Shown: positions 52,965 through 61,824, numbered from the stretch's first letter. The stretch: 64,000 nt of DNA from Bacillus luti (GCF_001884105.1 NZ_MACI01000089.1:1-64000), one strand, 5' to 3'. Program-made: numbers and translations. The notes: generated by a model not told the origin, from the letters alone.

Positions 52965-53342
52965 TTGAGTGAACAGAATATTAGCACAACAGTTTCGGGA
53001 GATTTGATTGTTACACATCTAATTGGCCAGATTAAAACAGAGGATGTGTATGAATGGTTTAATGGTTTCGAGCAGGTTTGTCAGCAATTCATTTCCGAAG
53101 GGCGGAAATACAAATTGTTGGTGGATAGAAAAGGATACACGCCAAATCATTTTTCTGTTCAAAAAGTATGGAAAGAGAAGTTCTTCAATGAAACTATTTT
53201 GAATCATAGTAAGGCAATTGCATTTCTTCTTGAAGAAGGAGAGATACTGAATTATTTACAGCAATCTAATACGAAAGAATCTGTGAAATTTTTTGATGAT
53301 TATGAACAAGCGTTAATTTGGTTGGATGAATATCAAATGTAA
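52965..53342 (+). CDS. STAS/SpoIIAA-like protein
   Basis: A 125-residue protein with a SpoIIAA-like alternating alpha/beta pattern: LIVTHLIGQIKTEDVYEWF, YKLLVDRKGYTP and a late SVKFFDDYEQALIWL. The family binds lipids or small ligands or acts in stress signalling; the role here is unknown. The TTG start at 52965 was chosen because AAGGGGGA ends ten bases before it; in-frame codons upstream at 52881 have no ribosome site. Confidence 0.6.
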   Translation: MSEQNISTTVSGDLIVTHLIGQIKTEDVYEWFNGFEQVCQQFISEGRKYKLLVDRKGYTPNHFSVQKVWKEKFFNETILNHSKAIAFLLEEGEILNYLQQSNTKESVKFFDDYEQALIWLDEYQM

Positions 53343-53465
53343 AAACTGAATTGAACCAGTTGCTCCTAATATTGTATTTGTCATACAATTCATTAGTTTA
53401 CAAGTTGCCAGCACCATTCATTTTCTTCGTAATTTGCTTGTGAAACTTTAATAAACAATATCAAA

Positions 53466-53503
53466 ACAAAAAGGACAAACGTTTCTAAAAAACGTTTGTC
53501 CAA
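53466..53503 (-). terminator. terminator of the sirohaem operon
   Basis: GGACAAACGTTT / AAACGTTTGTCC; on the minus strand the hairpin is followed by CCTTTTTGTTTTG. Confidence 0.8.
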
Positions 53504-53533
53504 AGGTAATTACTATTTTAGCTAAGTGATAGA

Positions 53534-54007
53534 TTACAATTTGTGAGTACGAGAAAGCTTTTTTATAAGTTTAGGAAGTATAGATGTTAATTCCTTTTTC
53601 ATACGCTTCGTAAACGATGGATCCCTACCTGAAGTTGAAATCGTTACAACATATTCACCATTTCGGATGACACCAGGCGTGTGAAATGATGATTCTGTAC
53701 CATCACTTACAACGTTAACCCATTGAAAATCATGGGCGGCCTGTTTGACCATCATATTTACAGCATGTTGATTTGTAGCTGCATAAATAAGGTGGGCATC
53801 TTTAATATCATCATTAGAAAAAGTTTTTTGCTTCCAAGTAATATAAGGAAGCTCCTTCATTTCCTCACAAATTTTTGGGCTGACAACGGTGACAAAAGCG
53901 CCTGTATCTTTTAATCCAGACGCTTTTCGATATGCGATTTTACCTCCACCAATAATAACAACCACCTTTTTATTTAGATTAAACATAAGAGAGTACATGT
54001 TATACAT
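53534..54007 (-). CDS. sirC: precorrin-2 dehydrogenase (SirC/YlnF type)
   Basis: Oxidises precorrin-2 to sirohydrochlorin with NAD, the second step towards sirohaem for nitrite reductase. The 157-residue protein has the Rossmann GGGKIAYRKASGLKDTGA and VVSPK segments and a C-terminal STSGRDPSFTKRMKKEL typical of the CysG N-domain family. It lacks the methyltransferase half of CysG. ATG 54007 was preferred: GGAGG ends ten bases before it within the end of sirB, so the two genes overlap by 8 bases. Confidence 0.85.
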   Translation of the reverse strand: MYNMYSLMFNLNKKVVVIIGGGKIAYRKASGLKDTGAFVTVVSPKICEEMKELPYITWKQKTFSNDDIKDAHLIYAATNQHAVNMMVKQAAHDFQWVNVVSDGTESSFHTPGVIRNGEYVVTISTSGRDPSFTKRMKKELTSILPKLIKKLSRTHKL

Positions 54008-54710
54008 ACACACATTCCTCCATTCGTTCTAACAATGTTAATTTCATGTATGTATCAAATTGAAGGCAGTTACAAGTCGTAACGTGATCATATTTTTTTG
54101 TATGCAACTTAATTTTCTGAAGCAACAATCCGGTAAAGAGAAGGTACGGCATGACATATACATGGGACGCAGTCGATGTTATAGCCTTGAGTTCAGCAGT
54201 AAAAGAGGGCGTTCCTTTCGTTAAAAAGGAGCAACATACTGGCATACCGAGTTTTCGTTCGACAGCTGCTCCGATTTGTTGTAATTCATGTATCGGCTGT
54301 GGATCACTACTGCCTCGCCCTACGAGTAAAATACTACTCTCTTGCATTGGCATAGCTTCACGTATTCTTTTCACTACAAGTTCCACCATATGTGAATGTG
54401 TACTAAAAGGTGATACAACTGAAAATGTGATATATGGATATTTCTTTTGCATTTTCTCTATCTCAAAAGGTATATCACGTTTATAGTGAGCTGCTGCAAA
54501 TAATAAAACAGGTACAATCATTATTTCGGTTGCGCCCTCTAGTATTGTTTCTGTAACTGCATCTGAAATAGTAGATGTTGTTAGTTCCAGAAAAGCTATT
54601 TTTTGAATTCTTTCGTTACGTTCTTTCATAACAGATTGAATAAAGTGAATGAATTGATTGTTACCTTCTTGGAGCCGGCTCCCATGTCCAACATATACAA
54701 TTCCTTTCAT
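54000..54710 (-). CDS. sirB: sirohydrochlorin ferrochelatase (SirB/CbiX)
   Basis: Inserts iron into sirohydrochlorin to make sirohaem. The 236-residue CbiX-family protein starts with the conserved GIVYVGHGSRLQEGN, with the first metal-binding His, and has a second half repeating the fold (SSILLVGRGSSDPQP). It overlaps the SUMT-HemD gene by 4 bases. The neighbouring nirBD need sirohaem, so sirohydrochlorin ferrochelatase is more likely than a cobalt chelatase. Confidence 0.85.
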   Translation of the reverse strand: MKGIVYVGHGSRLQEGNNQFIHFIQSVMKERNERIQKIAFLELTTSTISDAVTETILEGATEIMIVPVLLFAAAHYKRDIPFEIEKMQKKYPYITFSVVSPFSTHSHMVELVVKRIREAMPMQESSILLVGRGSSDPQPIHELQQIGAAVERKLGMPVCCSFLTKGTPSFTAELKAITSTASHVYVMPYLLFTGLLLQKIKLHTKKYDHVTTCNCLQFDTYMKLTLLERMEECVYV

Positions 54711-56131
54711 TGTCTCACCATGTCTTTCTTCATAATAATGTCTTGTAATTGCTTATCTACATTATGAAACCCGACTTTATTCGCATAGTGTAAAGTTGGA
54801 ATTTCGGTATACGAGAATGGGAGAGTAAGAATATCGATAAAGCCAAGGCGTTTTATTTCTGCTAAAAATGTATCAATGGAAGCACGTCCTTCAAATACAA
54901 TGCTATCCCATGAAAATTCAGAAAGCATACGAGAATGAATTTCATCGAAGCGATGATCAATTGTATACTCATGGGTCATCATGTAGAATCCTGCACCAAT
55001 TTTTTCTTGAATAAAAGCAATTCGGTTAATGTTTCGACCTAAATAAATAGTAGACTGAGAAGAAAATTGTGCTGGTTTACTTAACAATCCATACTGCATA
55101 AGCTTTTCTTGAACAGAAAGGTTCATAAATTGAAATTCCGCGTGTAAGGAACGAATATCTTTATGATATTTACTGCATGATCGCATTAAGGTTTCTACAC
55201 TTTCAGCTGAACAAAATACAAGGCGATCAACGTTAAAAATTTCATTGATTTGTTCAGAGGTTAATGTGAATTCTTTCTTTTTGAAAGTTGGAATTTGATA
55301 TATTTCTGCACCGGATTCTTGTAATTTTTGCTTCGTTAAACTTGTTTTATTTGTTGCGGATGCAAATAAAACTTTTTTACCATGTAATGGTGTACGTTCT
55401 TTCCAAGCGATTTGATTACGTAAGGAAACGACATCACCAACAACTGTCATTGATGGATTAGAAATATTTTCGTTTTTGACGATAGGAACAATGGTTGAAA
55501 GTGTTCCTGTGACAACGCGCTGTTTACCAGTTGTACCCCATTCAATGACTGCTACTGGCGTATCGTCTTTTTTTCCTGCTTGTAGTAAGTTTTCACAAAT
55601 TGTAGGTAAGTTTTTTATACCCATGTAGTAAGCGATTGTGTCACTATTGTGGGATGAATTATATTTTCCATGATTGGCTAAAGGACCTTTTGTATGCCCA
55701 GTTAGTAAAGTTACACTATTACTATAGTTACGGTGGGTGAGGGGGATACCTGCATAGCTACTAGCGGCGATGCTAGATGTAATACCTGGTACAATTTCAT
55801 ACGGAATGTTCGCTGTTGCTAAAGTTTCTGCTTCTTCACCAACACGGCCAAAAATAGATGGATCTCCGCCCTTTAATCGAACAACGATTTTTCCTTCTTT
55901 CGCAAATTGAAGAAGGTGGGCGTTAATTATTTCTTGTCGCATAATATGATTCTTTGGCATTTTTCCGCAATAAATAAGTTCACATGTTTCTTTTGTATAA
56001 CTAAGAAAGAAAGGGTTTAATAAACGGTCATATAAAACGATATCTGCACGTTTTAAACAATCTATCGCTTTCTTTGTAATAAGCCCTTCATCACCTGGTC
56101 CTGCACCAACTAAATATACATATCCGTTCAT
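54707..56131 (-). CDS. uroporphyrinogen-III C-methyltransferase fused to uroporphyrinogen-III synthase-like domain
   Basis: A 474-residue fusion. Residues 1-240 are a SUMT (CobA/SUMT domain of CysG): GYVYLVGAGPGDEGL, VRLKGGDPSIFGR and the PGITSSIAASSYAGIPLTHR motif that binds S-adenosyl-methionine. Residues 245-474 resemble HemD. It therefore makes precorrin-2 and may also guarantee substrate supply. In bacilli the same fusion is named NasF. GAGGTG precedes the ATG. First gene of the three-gene sirohaem operon, separated from nirD by a hairpin. Confidence 0.9.
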   Translation of the reverse strand: MNGYVYLVGAGPGDEGLITKKAIDCLKRADIVLYDRLLNPFFLSYTKETCELIYCGKMPKNHIMRQEIINAHLLQFAKEGKIVVRLKGGDPSIFGRVGEEAETLATANIPYEIVPGITSSIAASSYAGIPLTHRNYSNSVTLLTGHTKGPLANHGKYNSSHNSDTIAYYMGIKNLPTICENLLQAGKKDDTPVAVIEWGTTGKQRVVTGTLSTIVPIVKNENISNPSMTVVGDVVSLRNQIAWKERTPLHGKKVLFASATNKTSLTKQKLQESGAEIYQIPTFKKKEFTLTSEQINEIFNVDRLVFCSAESVETLMRSCSKYHKDIRSLHAEFQFMNLSVQEKLMQYGLLSKPAQFSSQSTIYLGRNINRIAFIQEKIGAGFYMMTHEYTIDHRFDEIHSRMLSEFSWDSIVFEGRASIDTFLAEIKRLGFIDILTLPFSYTEIPTLHYANKVGFHNVDKQLQDIIMKKDMVRQ

Positions 56132-56156
56132 AATCGCACCTCATCTATTTTTATTT

Positions 56157-56185
56157 AAAAGGAAGCCAGGGGGAGGCTTCCTTTT
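56157..56185 (-). terminator. terminator or attenuator between nirD and the sirohaem operon
   Basis: AAAAGGAAGCC / GGCTTCCTTTT with a 7-base loop; in the minus direction a T-rich stretch follows. Read-through would couple sirohaem synthesis to nirBD. Confidence 0.7.
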
Positions 56186-56190
56186 GTAAA

Positions 56191-56508
56191 TTACATGTAT
56201 ATATAAATATCACCATCAATAATTTCTACCTCGTACGTTTGAATACAGCCGTCATCAGGTTTTTGAACTTCACCTGTTATTAATGAAATTTTCCAATCAT
56301 GTAGTGGACAAAAGACGAATTCACCAGATACAATTCCTTCTGCTAACGGTCCGTTTTTATGAGGACAACGATTTTCTACAGCCCGAATATCGTCATTTGA
56401 AAGACGGAATAGAGCGATAGACATACCTTTCATTTGCACCTCTTTACCGATTTGTATAGGAAGGTCTTCTGCACTCATAACTTTTATTTTTTCTTTCGTT
56501 TGTATCAT
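56191..56508 (-). CDS. nirD: nitrite reductase (NADH) small subunit
   Basis: A 105-residue Rieske-type [2Fe-2S] protein: CPHKNGPLAEG and CPLHDWKISLITGE give the two Cys and two His ligands. It forms the small subunit with NirB. Sixteen bases separate it from nirB. GGAGC precedes the ATG. Confidence 0.92.
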   Translation of the reverse strand: MIQTKEKIKVMSAEDLPIQIGKEVQMKGMSIALFRLSNDDIRAVENRCPHKNGPLAEGIVSGEFVFCPLHDWKISLITGEVQKPDDGCIQTYEVEIIDGDIYIYM

Positions 56509-56523
56509 TTAGATCACGGCTCC

Positions 56524-58929
56524 TTATTTCACAGTTTCTACTTCATACATCGCTTTTAATGATCTCGTTTCTAATGCTTGTCCCCATGCCTCAGTATAAG
56601 TGCTACGAGCTGTTTGGAAGCGTGCATTTAGCATAGTAACCATACTCGCATCTTGTAGTATTTCTTTTATGTGATCGAAGCCTAAACGTTCTGTCCAGTA
56701 GGCAGTACGCTCTCCGTAAATACCAGTTTCACGATAATATTGCATGTAAGCTGTAGCGATGCGCAGGACATCATCTTCAGTAGGGACAATCATTACAAAA
56801 TCAGCTTTGCGTACTTCCGTACCACCATTTCCGCCAATATAAAGTTGGTATCCATTTTCGACACAAACAACGCCAAAATCTTTCGTCAATACTTCCGCAC
56901 AGTTACGCGGACAGCCAGTTACACCCATCTTCATTTTATGAGGTGTATCTACCATTTCTAATGATTGTTCAAGGAGCATACCAAGTCCTAATGAATCTTT
57001 CGTACCGAAACGGCAAAAACGAGAACCAACACATGATTTTACATTACGAAGCGATTTTGAATACGCATATCCCGAAGTCATATTTAAGTCAGCCCATACG
57101 TTAGGTAAATCTTGTTTTTTTACACCATATAAGCCGATTCGGCTCGCACCTGTAATTTTCACAAGAGGGACGTTATATTTTTTCGCAACTTCAGCAATTT
57201 TCATTAAATCATCAGCTGTTGTAACGCCCCCGTACATACGTGGAATAACAGAGAATGTCCCATCGTGCTGGATGTTACCATTCATTCTTTCATTAACGAA
57301 ACGGGAGGCTTTATCATCTTCATATTCTTCTGGAATCGCCATACGTAAATAGTAATTTAAAGCAGGACGACATTTCGAACAGCCATCTTCATGTACAAAA
57401 CCAAGAACATTCCGTACTTCTTTTGGAGATTTTAAACCTTTCTCGTGAATGGCCGCTACGACTTCATCTCGTGATAAACTTGTACATCCGCACATACCAG
57501 CAGACTGCGCAAAAGCATCAAAGGCATCTCCGAGTGTATGAGATAAAACTTGTTCCACAAGCGGACGGCATTTACCACAAGATCCCGCGGCTTTCGTACA
57601 TCCTTTAACTTCTTCAAAAGTAGTTAACTCTTGCTCTAAAATGGCATGAACGATTGTACCTTTCGTAACACCATTACATCCACAAATTGTGTCATCCGCA
57701 CTCATTGTAGCAACGTCAAGTTCACTTTCTTCACCAGCTTTGTGAAGAAGGGAAGCGGTTGTATATTCTTGTACATCTTCTTCTTTCTTTAACATACTAA
57801 AGAGTCGTGTACCATCAGCAGTATCCCCGTATAAAACGATACCAACGACTTTATTGTCACGAATTAATACTTTTTTATAGGAACGTTTACATTCATCAAA
57901 GATTGATATTGCTTTCGTTTGATCATCTTCATAAATTTGGCCAGCAGAGAATAAATCACAACCAGCAACTTTTAATTGCGTACCAACGATACTGCCCGTG
58001 TATCCATTCGTTTGTAAATTCGTTATATGTTTCGCTAATATTGTGCCTTGTTCATAGAGAGGGGCAACAAGTCCATATGCGATACCATCATGTTCTGCAC
58101 ATTCACCAACTGCATAAATGGATTCATCATTTGTTAGCATATAGTCATTGACTACAATGCCGCGATTGACAAGTAAACCAGCATCTCTTGCTACTTGCGT
58201 ATTTGGGCGTATTCCGACGGCCATTACGATTAAATCACAATCTACAACTTCACCATCTTCAAATTGAATGCCCACAACATGGTCTGTCCCAAGAATTTTT
58301 ACAGTTTTCTTTTCCATTAGAAACTTCATGCCTTGTGCTTCTAAATCTTCACGCAGAAGAGAAGCTGCTTTCGTATCTAATTGTTGTTCCATTAAGCTAG
58401 GCATTAAATGAACAACATGTACGTCCATTCCTAAGTCAATAAGACCTCTTGCGGCTTCTAAACCAAGTAACCCACCACCAATGACAACGGCCTTTTTCTT
58501 TTCTTTAGCGATATCAATCATAAACTGTGTATCTTCAATAGTTCGAAATCCTGTTACACCAGAAAGAGTGGAGCCTTCAATAGGTAAAATAAAAGCGCTA
58601 GAACCTGTTGCGACAATGAGTTTGTCATATGTAAGAGTACGATTCTTTTCTGTGATAATGATTTTTTCTTCTCGGTTAATACTCTGAACTCTTTCATCTG
58701 TATACAAGGTTATTTCGTTTTCCTCATACCAACTGTATTCATTCATAATGATATCTTGCATATTTGTTTTGCCTTGTAAAACATGAGAGAGCATAATGCG
58801 ATTGTAGTTTGGGTGCGGTTCATCTCCAAAAATAGTAACCTCATATAAATCACTATCATGTTTTAGTATTTCTTCTATACAACGTATGCCAGCCATACCA
58901 TTTCCGATCATAACTAAACGTTTTTTCAT
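56524..58929 (-). CDS. nirB: nitrite reductase (NADH) large subunit
   Basis: Reduces nitrite to ammonium in the cytosol with NADH. The 801-residue protein has, in order: an FAD-binding GNGMAGIRCIEEIL (residue ~8), an NAD-binding VVIGGGLLGLEAARGL (~148), two BFD-like [2Fe-2S] segments (CGCNGVTKGTIVHAIL with KAAGSCGKCRP, and CGCTSLSRDEVVAAI with DGCSKCRP), and the sirohaem/[4Fe-4S] site as CVGSRFCRFGT and TGCPRNCAEV. AAGGGG precedes the ATG. An Fnr box lies upstream. Detoxifies the nitrite made by NarG and recycles NADH. Confidence 0.95.
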   Translation of the reverse strand: MKKRLVMIGNGMAGIRCIEEILKHDSDLYEVTIFGDEPHPNYNRIMLSHVLQGKTNMQDIIMNEYSWYEENEITLYTDERVQSINREEKIIITEKNRTLTYDKLIVATGSSAFILPIEGSTLSGVTGFRTIEDTQFMIDIAKEKKKAVVIGGGLLGLEAARGLIDLGMDVHVVHLMPSLMEQQLDTKAASLLREDLEAQGMKFLMEKKTVKILGTDHVVGIQFEDGEVVDCDLIVMAVGIRPNTQVARDAGLLVNRGIVVNDYMLTNDESIYAVGECAEHDGIAYGLVAPLYEQGTILAKHITNLQTNGYTGSIVGTQLKVAGCDLFSAGQIYEDDQTKAISIFDECKRSYKKVLIRDNKVVGIVLYGDTADGTRLFSMLKKEEDVQEYTTASLLHKAGEESELDVATMSADDTICGCNGVTKGTIVHAILEQELTTFEEVKGCTKAAGSCGKCRPLVEQVLSHTLGDAFDAFAQSAGMCGCTSLSRDEVVAAIHEKGLKSPKEVRNVLGFVHEDGCSKCRPALNYYLRMAIPEEYEDDKASRFVNERMNGNIQHDGTFSVIPRMYGGVTTADDLMKIAEVAKKYNVPLVKITGASRIGLYGVKKQDLPNVWADLNMTSGYAYSKSLRNVKSCVGSRFCRFGTKDSLGLGMLLEQSLEMVDTPHKMKMGVTGCPRNCAEVLTKDFGVVCVENGYQLYIGGNGGTEVRKADFVMIVPTEDDVLRIATAYMQYYRETGIYGERTAYWTERLGFDHIKEILQDASMVTMLNARFQTARSTYTEAWGQALETRSLKAMYEVETVK

Positions 58930-58978
58930 TTTCGTTGCCCCTTTTTATGTGAAATATTGAACAAAGAATTATATTTTT

Positions 58979-59021
58979 ATTATAGAAAATCAAAAAAGGG
59001 GGAGATGTGATATTTATCACA
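58979..59021 (-). promoter_or_regulatory. Fnr-dependent promoter of nirBD
   Basis: A perfect TGTGA-TATTTA-TCACA (59006-59021), with a minus-strand -10 TATAAT at 58984-58979. A start near 58972 puts the centre at -41.5, as at narG and moaA. Confidence 0.8.
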
Positions 59022-59092
59022 TCTTTATAATAATTCACAAATTGTTAAAATTCGGATTTGTATGAGGGGGAGGTGGATATTTTTCGCAAAAT

Positions 59093-59134
59093 GAAAAAGC
59101 AGGACATGAGTATTTTTACTCATATCCTGCGCTA
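59093..59134 (-). terminator. terminator of ric
   Basis: GCAGGACATGAGTA / TACTCATATCCTGC with one mismatch, then a T run on the minus strand. Confidence 0.75.
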
Positions 59135-59137
59135 TAT

Positions 59138-59845
59138 TTATGCTCGTGTAATTGCACGAGGAAATAAAATATTATTCTCTAAATGAATATGCTCAAATAA
59201 ATCAGACTCGAGCGCTTCAAGGCGTTGATAAACAAGTCGATAAGTGCCGCAAGCTCCTTCTGGAGGAGTAAAGTCATTAGTCACTTTACGAAGTTCTTTT
59301 ATAATATTTCCGGCATGATTGTGCTCACTTTCTAGTTCATCTACTACTTTACGTAACTTTGCATAGTTTTCATCAGTTGGATTTCGTTCGAATTCTAAAA
59401 TTAATGGGAAATCTTCCGTTTCTTCCTTAATTAAATGCTGCTCTAATTCCATTTTAAGTTCATGAAATAGCTTATGAATTTGAGCTAAATGAGGCTGACT
59501 TGCCCCATGAACGCGTAATACTTTCGTTACATAAGGGCTTAACTGTGGTAATTCTTCATTTAAATAGCGATGATGCTTATTAATTACATAATCAATCAAT
59601 TCGTGATAAGAAGCGTTTTTCCAATCTATTTCAGATTCATTTAAGAGTTTCGTATTATGATAAAGCGTATTTAACTCTGTAAGTACTTCTGTTGCTGATA
59701 AATTTCTTTCATGAATTGCATCAATCAGTGGCTTATTACCGCCACAACAAAAGTCTATTCTATATGATTTAAAAAGATCACTAGCTTTCGGAAATTGTGT
59801 AACAATCTCACCGACAATAGAAGTTTCAGTAAATGTATGTTCCAT
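59138..59845 (-). CDS. ric: iron-sulfur cluster repair di-iron protein Ric/ScdA
   Basis: Repairs iron-sulfur clusters damaged by nitric oxide or peroxide. The 235-residue protein has the N-terminal YRIDFCCGGNKPL with the conserved Cys-Cys pair and a hemerythrin-like domain with spaced histidines (KHHRYLN, HGASQPHL, ESEHNHAGN, FEHIHLENN) for a di-iron site. The ATG at 59845 follows TGGAGG; the longer frame upstream has none. An Fnr-like box stands upstream. NO arises as a by-product of nitrite reduction, which explains its place next to nirB. Confidence 0.9.
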   Translation of the reverse strand: MEHTFTETSIVGEIVTQFPKASDLFKSYRIDFCCGGNKPLIDAIHERNLSATEVLTELNTLYHNTKLLNESEIDWKNASYHELIDYVINKHHRYLNEELPQLSPYVTKVLRVHGASQPHLAQIHKLFHELKMELEQHLIKEETEDFPLILEFERNPTDENYAKLRKVVDELESEHNHAGNIIKELRKVTNDFTPPEGACGTYRLVYQRLEALESDLFEHIHLENNILFPRAITRA

Positions 59846-59884
59846 ATGAATGCCTCCATAAAGTTTAATGTGATAACTAAACCA

Positions 59885-59927
59885 AGAATAGCAATAAATT
59901 AAAATGAGTGTGGTGATATAAATCACT
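59885..59927 (-). promoter_or_regulatory. Fnr-like promoter of ric
   Basis: GGTGA-TATAAA-TCACT (59912-59927; two outer mismatches to TGTGA-N6-TCACA), with a minus-strand -10 TATTCT at 59890-59885. The centre again lies 41.5 bases from the start expected near 59878. Confidence 0.65.
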
Positions 59928-59991
59928 TAATATGTGTCATTTTTGAGAACTCGTCTAAAAAGAGAAAGAGGTAGTAAATGTAAGACGTTAC

Positions 59992-60029
59992 AATAAAAAA
60001 GAAGCTTCTAGTAAGCTTCTTTTTTATTA
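59992..60029. terminator. bidirectional terminator
   Basis: AATAAAAAAGAAGCTT / AAGCTTCTTTTTTATT with a 5-base loop, after the excalibur-protein gene on the minus strand. Confidence 0.8.
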
Positions 60030-60983
60030 CTATTTTTCACATGCAACTCCATCGCCGTCGCGATCAAGTTTAGAGCTATAACCTGGTTGATCTCTATATA
60101 ATGGAGCTTTTCCATCATTTTTTACTTCAGTACAATTTTTGTAAGTTACATTACTATTGTTATTTGCAGCGGGTTTTGTTTGAGCTTGTTGAGCTTTTTG
60201 CTGTTCTTCTTGTTGTTTACGAGCTAGTTCATCAGCTTGTCGTTGTTGTTCCTCTTGTTGTTTACGAGCCTGCTCATCAGCTTGGCGCTTTTGTTCTTCT
60301 TGCTGTTTACGAGTCTTGTTCATCAGCCAGGCGCTTTTGTTCTTCTTGCTGTTTACGAGCCTGTTCATCAGCCAGACGCTTTTGTTCTTCTTGTTGTTTA
60401 CGAGCCTGTTCATCAGCTTGGCGTTTTTCATCTTGCTGTTTACGAGCTAGTTCATCAGCCTGGCGTTTCTCATCTTCTTGCTTACGAGCTAGTTCATCGG
60501 CTTTACGTTTTTCATCTTCTTGTTTACGAACTTTTTCGTCCGCTTCTTTCTTTTCTAGTTCTTTTTTCTGTTCGCTATCTTTTTGTTCTTCATTGTTTGA
60601 GGCAACTTTTTGGTTAGTTGCTGTTGTTTTTTCAGAAGAGGGAGCTGAAATACTTGAGAATGTAACAAATAGGACAAATAAAACAGCTGTAATAATAAAT
60701 TGTTTTTTTGCTACACCTGTCTTTTTAATTACAGATAAGATTGCTAGCACAAGGAAGAAAACAAATAAAACAAAACTTAAAATAGAAAAGAATTCAACAA
60801 TTGGGTTATTAGAAGTCTCAGCACTAGTTATTATTAATACAATCGAAATCATAAAAAGAATAACGGCAGGACGACCATATTGTTTTGCTTTTCCATTTTC
60901 TTAAAGAATGAAACGATGCATAAGATTAAAAGAATGATAGCAATTAAAAATAAAGCTACACCAATATTACTCAAAATAGCCAT
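60030..60983 (-). pseudogene. excalibur-domain repeat protein gene with two apparent frameshifts
   Basis: The parent protein would be a membrane protein with two N-terminal hydrophobic regions, a long repetitive, charged helical stalk, and a C-terminal calcium-binding excalibur domain (YKNCTEVKNDGKAPLYRD, ending LDRDGDGVACEK). The frame breaks twice. Near 60896-60899 an A run of four breaks the first frame after CIVSFFKKMEKQ; adding one A joins it to GKAKQYGRPAVILFMISIV. In the stalk, near 60313-60317, GAACAAGACTCGT has one base more than the other repeats (GAACAGGCTCGT), so the frame ends EQDS. The start is ATG 60983 behind AGAGGT. Slippage or sequencing error are both possible; as written it makes no intact protein. 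Confidence 0.75.
60230..60500 (-). repeat. tandem coding repeats in the stalk of the excalibur protein
   Basis: Repeats of about 12-15 residues of the type RKQQEEQKRQADEQA, encoded by 36-45-base units of about 80-95% identity. Their sameness makes slippage likely and explains the frameshift inside them. The opposite strand is open over a long stretch only because of this composition. Confidence 0.75.
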
Positions 60984-61191
60984 TTTCATACCTCTATTTA
61001 TAAGATTTTCACTATTGATTATATAGGAACTTATTGGATATTACACGTTTTATATAAATTTAGAAAATTGATGTTTTTAATAGACTTATAAACATTTATT
61101 CTGTATATAAAGAAAAATAGATATAAATCCTATTACTTTTTGAAAGAAAATTCATAAAGTATAGTATATCGATTGAAAGGAGGAGAGCTGA

Positions 61192-61344
61192 ATGGAATTT
61201 CAATTGTTAGTAAATTGTATACTACAAGAAGGTAATGCGTACTTTTTAGTAACGAAGGTGGACGATGTTATTACGTTAAAAGTACCGATTACAGCGGGAG
61301 TTGCAGGATTGTTTTTAGCTTTTGGTGTACCAAGATGTTCTTAA
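61192..61344 (+). CDS. 50-residue small protein, unknown
   Basis: A short gene with a strong ribosome site (AAAGGAGGAGAG, 4-5 bases before the ATG). The product has a polar first half (MEFQLLVNCILQEGNAYF) and a hydrophobic C-terminal stretch VPITAGVAGLFLAFGVP ending RCS. Clear start, Shine-Dalgarno and following hairpin argue that it is real. Family and role unknown; possibly membrane-associated. Confidence 0.55.
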   Translation: MEFQLLVNCILQEGNAYFLVTKVDDVITLKVPITAGVAGLFLAFGVPRCS

Positions 61345-61357
61345 TTTAAATCTCTAT

Positions 61358-61389
61358 AGTAGAAAGAGGAGGACAAGCCTCTTTCTACT
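61358..61389 (+). terminator. hairpin after the 50-residue gene
   Basis: GTAGAAAGAGG / CCTCTTTCTAC with an 8-base loop; the tail TTATAC is a weak T run. Confidence 0.55.
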
Positions 61390-61559
61390 TATACATAATT
61401 ATATTATGTTAACTTAAATGTTATTTTTGTAATAGCACGTTTAAAAGGGACATGCATATACTATAATGTTTCATTTGCTGTTATTGATGAACACTAGTCT
61501 TAAGAAATGTATGGAGTGAATTTTTTAAAGTTATGAAAATAAAAGAGGTGCTATTATAT

Positions 61560-61769
61560 ATGAAAAGACGAACATTTGATATTCCAGTTGTATTGCGAAG
61601 AGAGTGGTTTTTAATAGAATTAGCTCATTTAACGAAAAAATATGGAATTGAAATTGCTATTTGTCAAACGGAAGCTACACCGTTCTTAAGGGATCAAGTT
61701 ACGGAATTAAAAATAGGATCAGGGCTCCAATACGATAAATATGATGATGAGTATGTCATTGATTTATAA
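61560..61769 (+). CDS. small soluble protein, unknown
   Basis: A 69-residue protein, MKRRTFDIPVVLRREWFLIE at the start, with mixed helix and strand and no signal. The ATG at 61560 was chosen because AGAGGTG lies nine bases upstream; an in-frame ATG at 61533 has none. CATGCATATACTATAATG at about 61451-61468 contains a TATAAT-like -10. No family recognised. Confidence 0.5.
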   Translation: MKRRTFDIPVVLRREWFLIELAHLTKKYGIEIAICQTEATPFLRDQVTELKIGSGLQYDKYDDEYVIDL

Positions 61770-61770
61770 T

Positions 61771-61824
61771 AAAGAAGCTGCGTATAAACGGTTATGAACA
61801 AGACCTTTTATACGCAGCTTTTTT
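61771..61824 (+). terminator. rho-independent terminator
   Basis: AAAGAAGCTGCGTATAAA / TTTTATACGCAGCTTTTTT with a 17-base loop. Confidence 0.8.

Noticed and set aside
60101-60904. Long plus-strand frame opposite the excalibur protein, Ser/Cys/Leu-rich
   Set aside because: It is the complement of the low-complexity stalk repeats, has no ribosome site and shows no domain; the minus-strand gene explains the openness.
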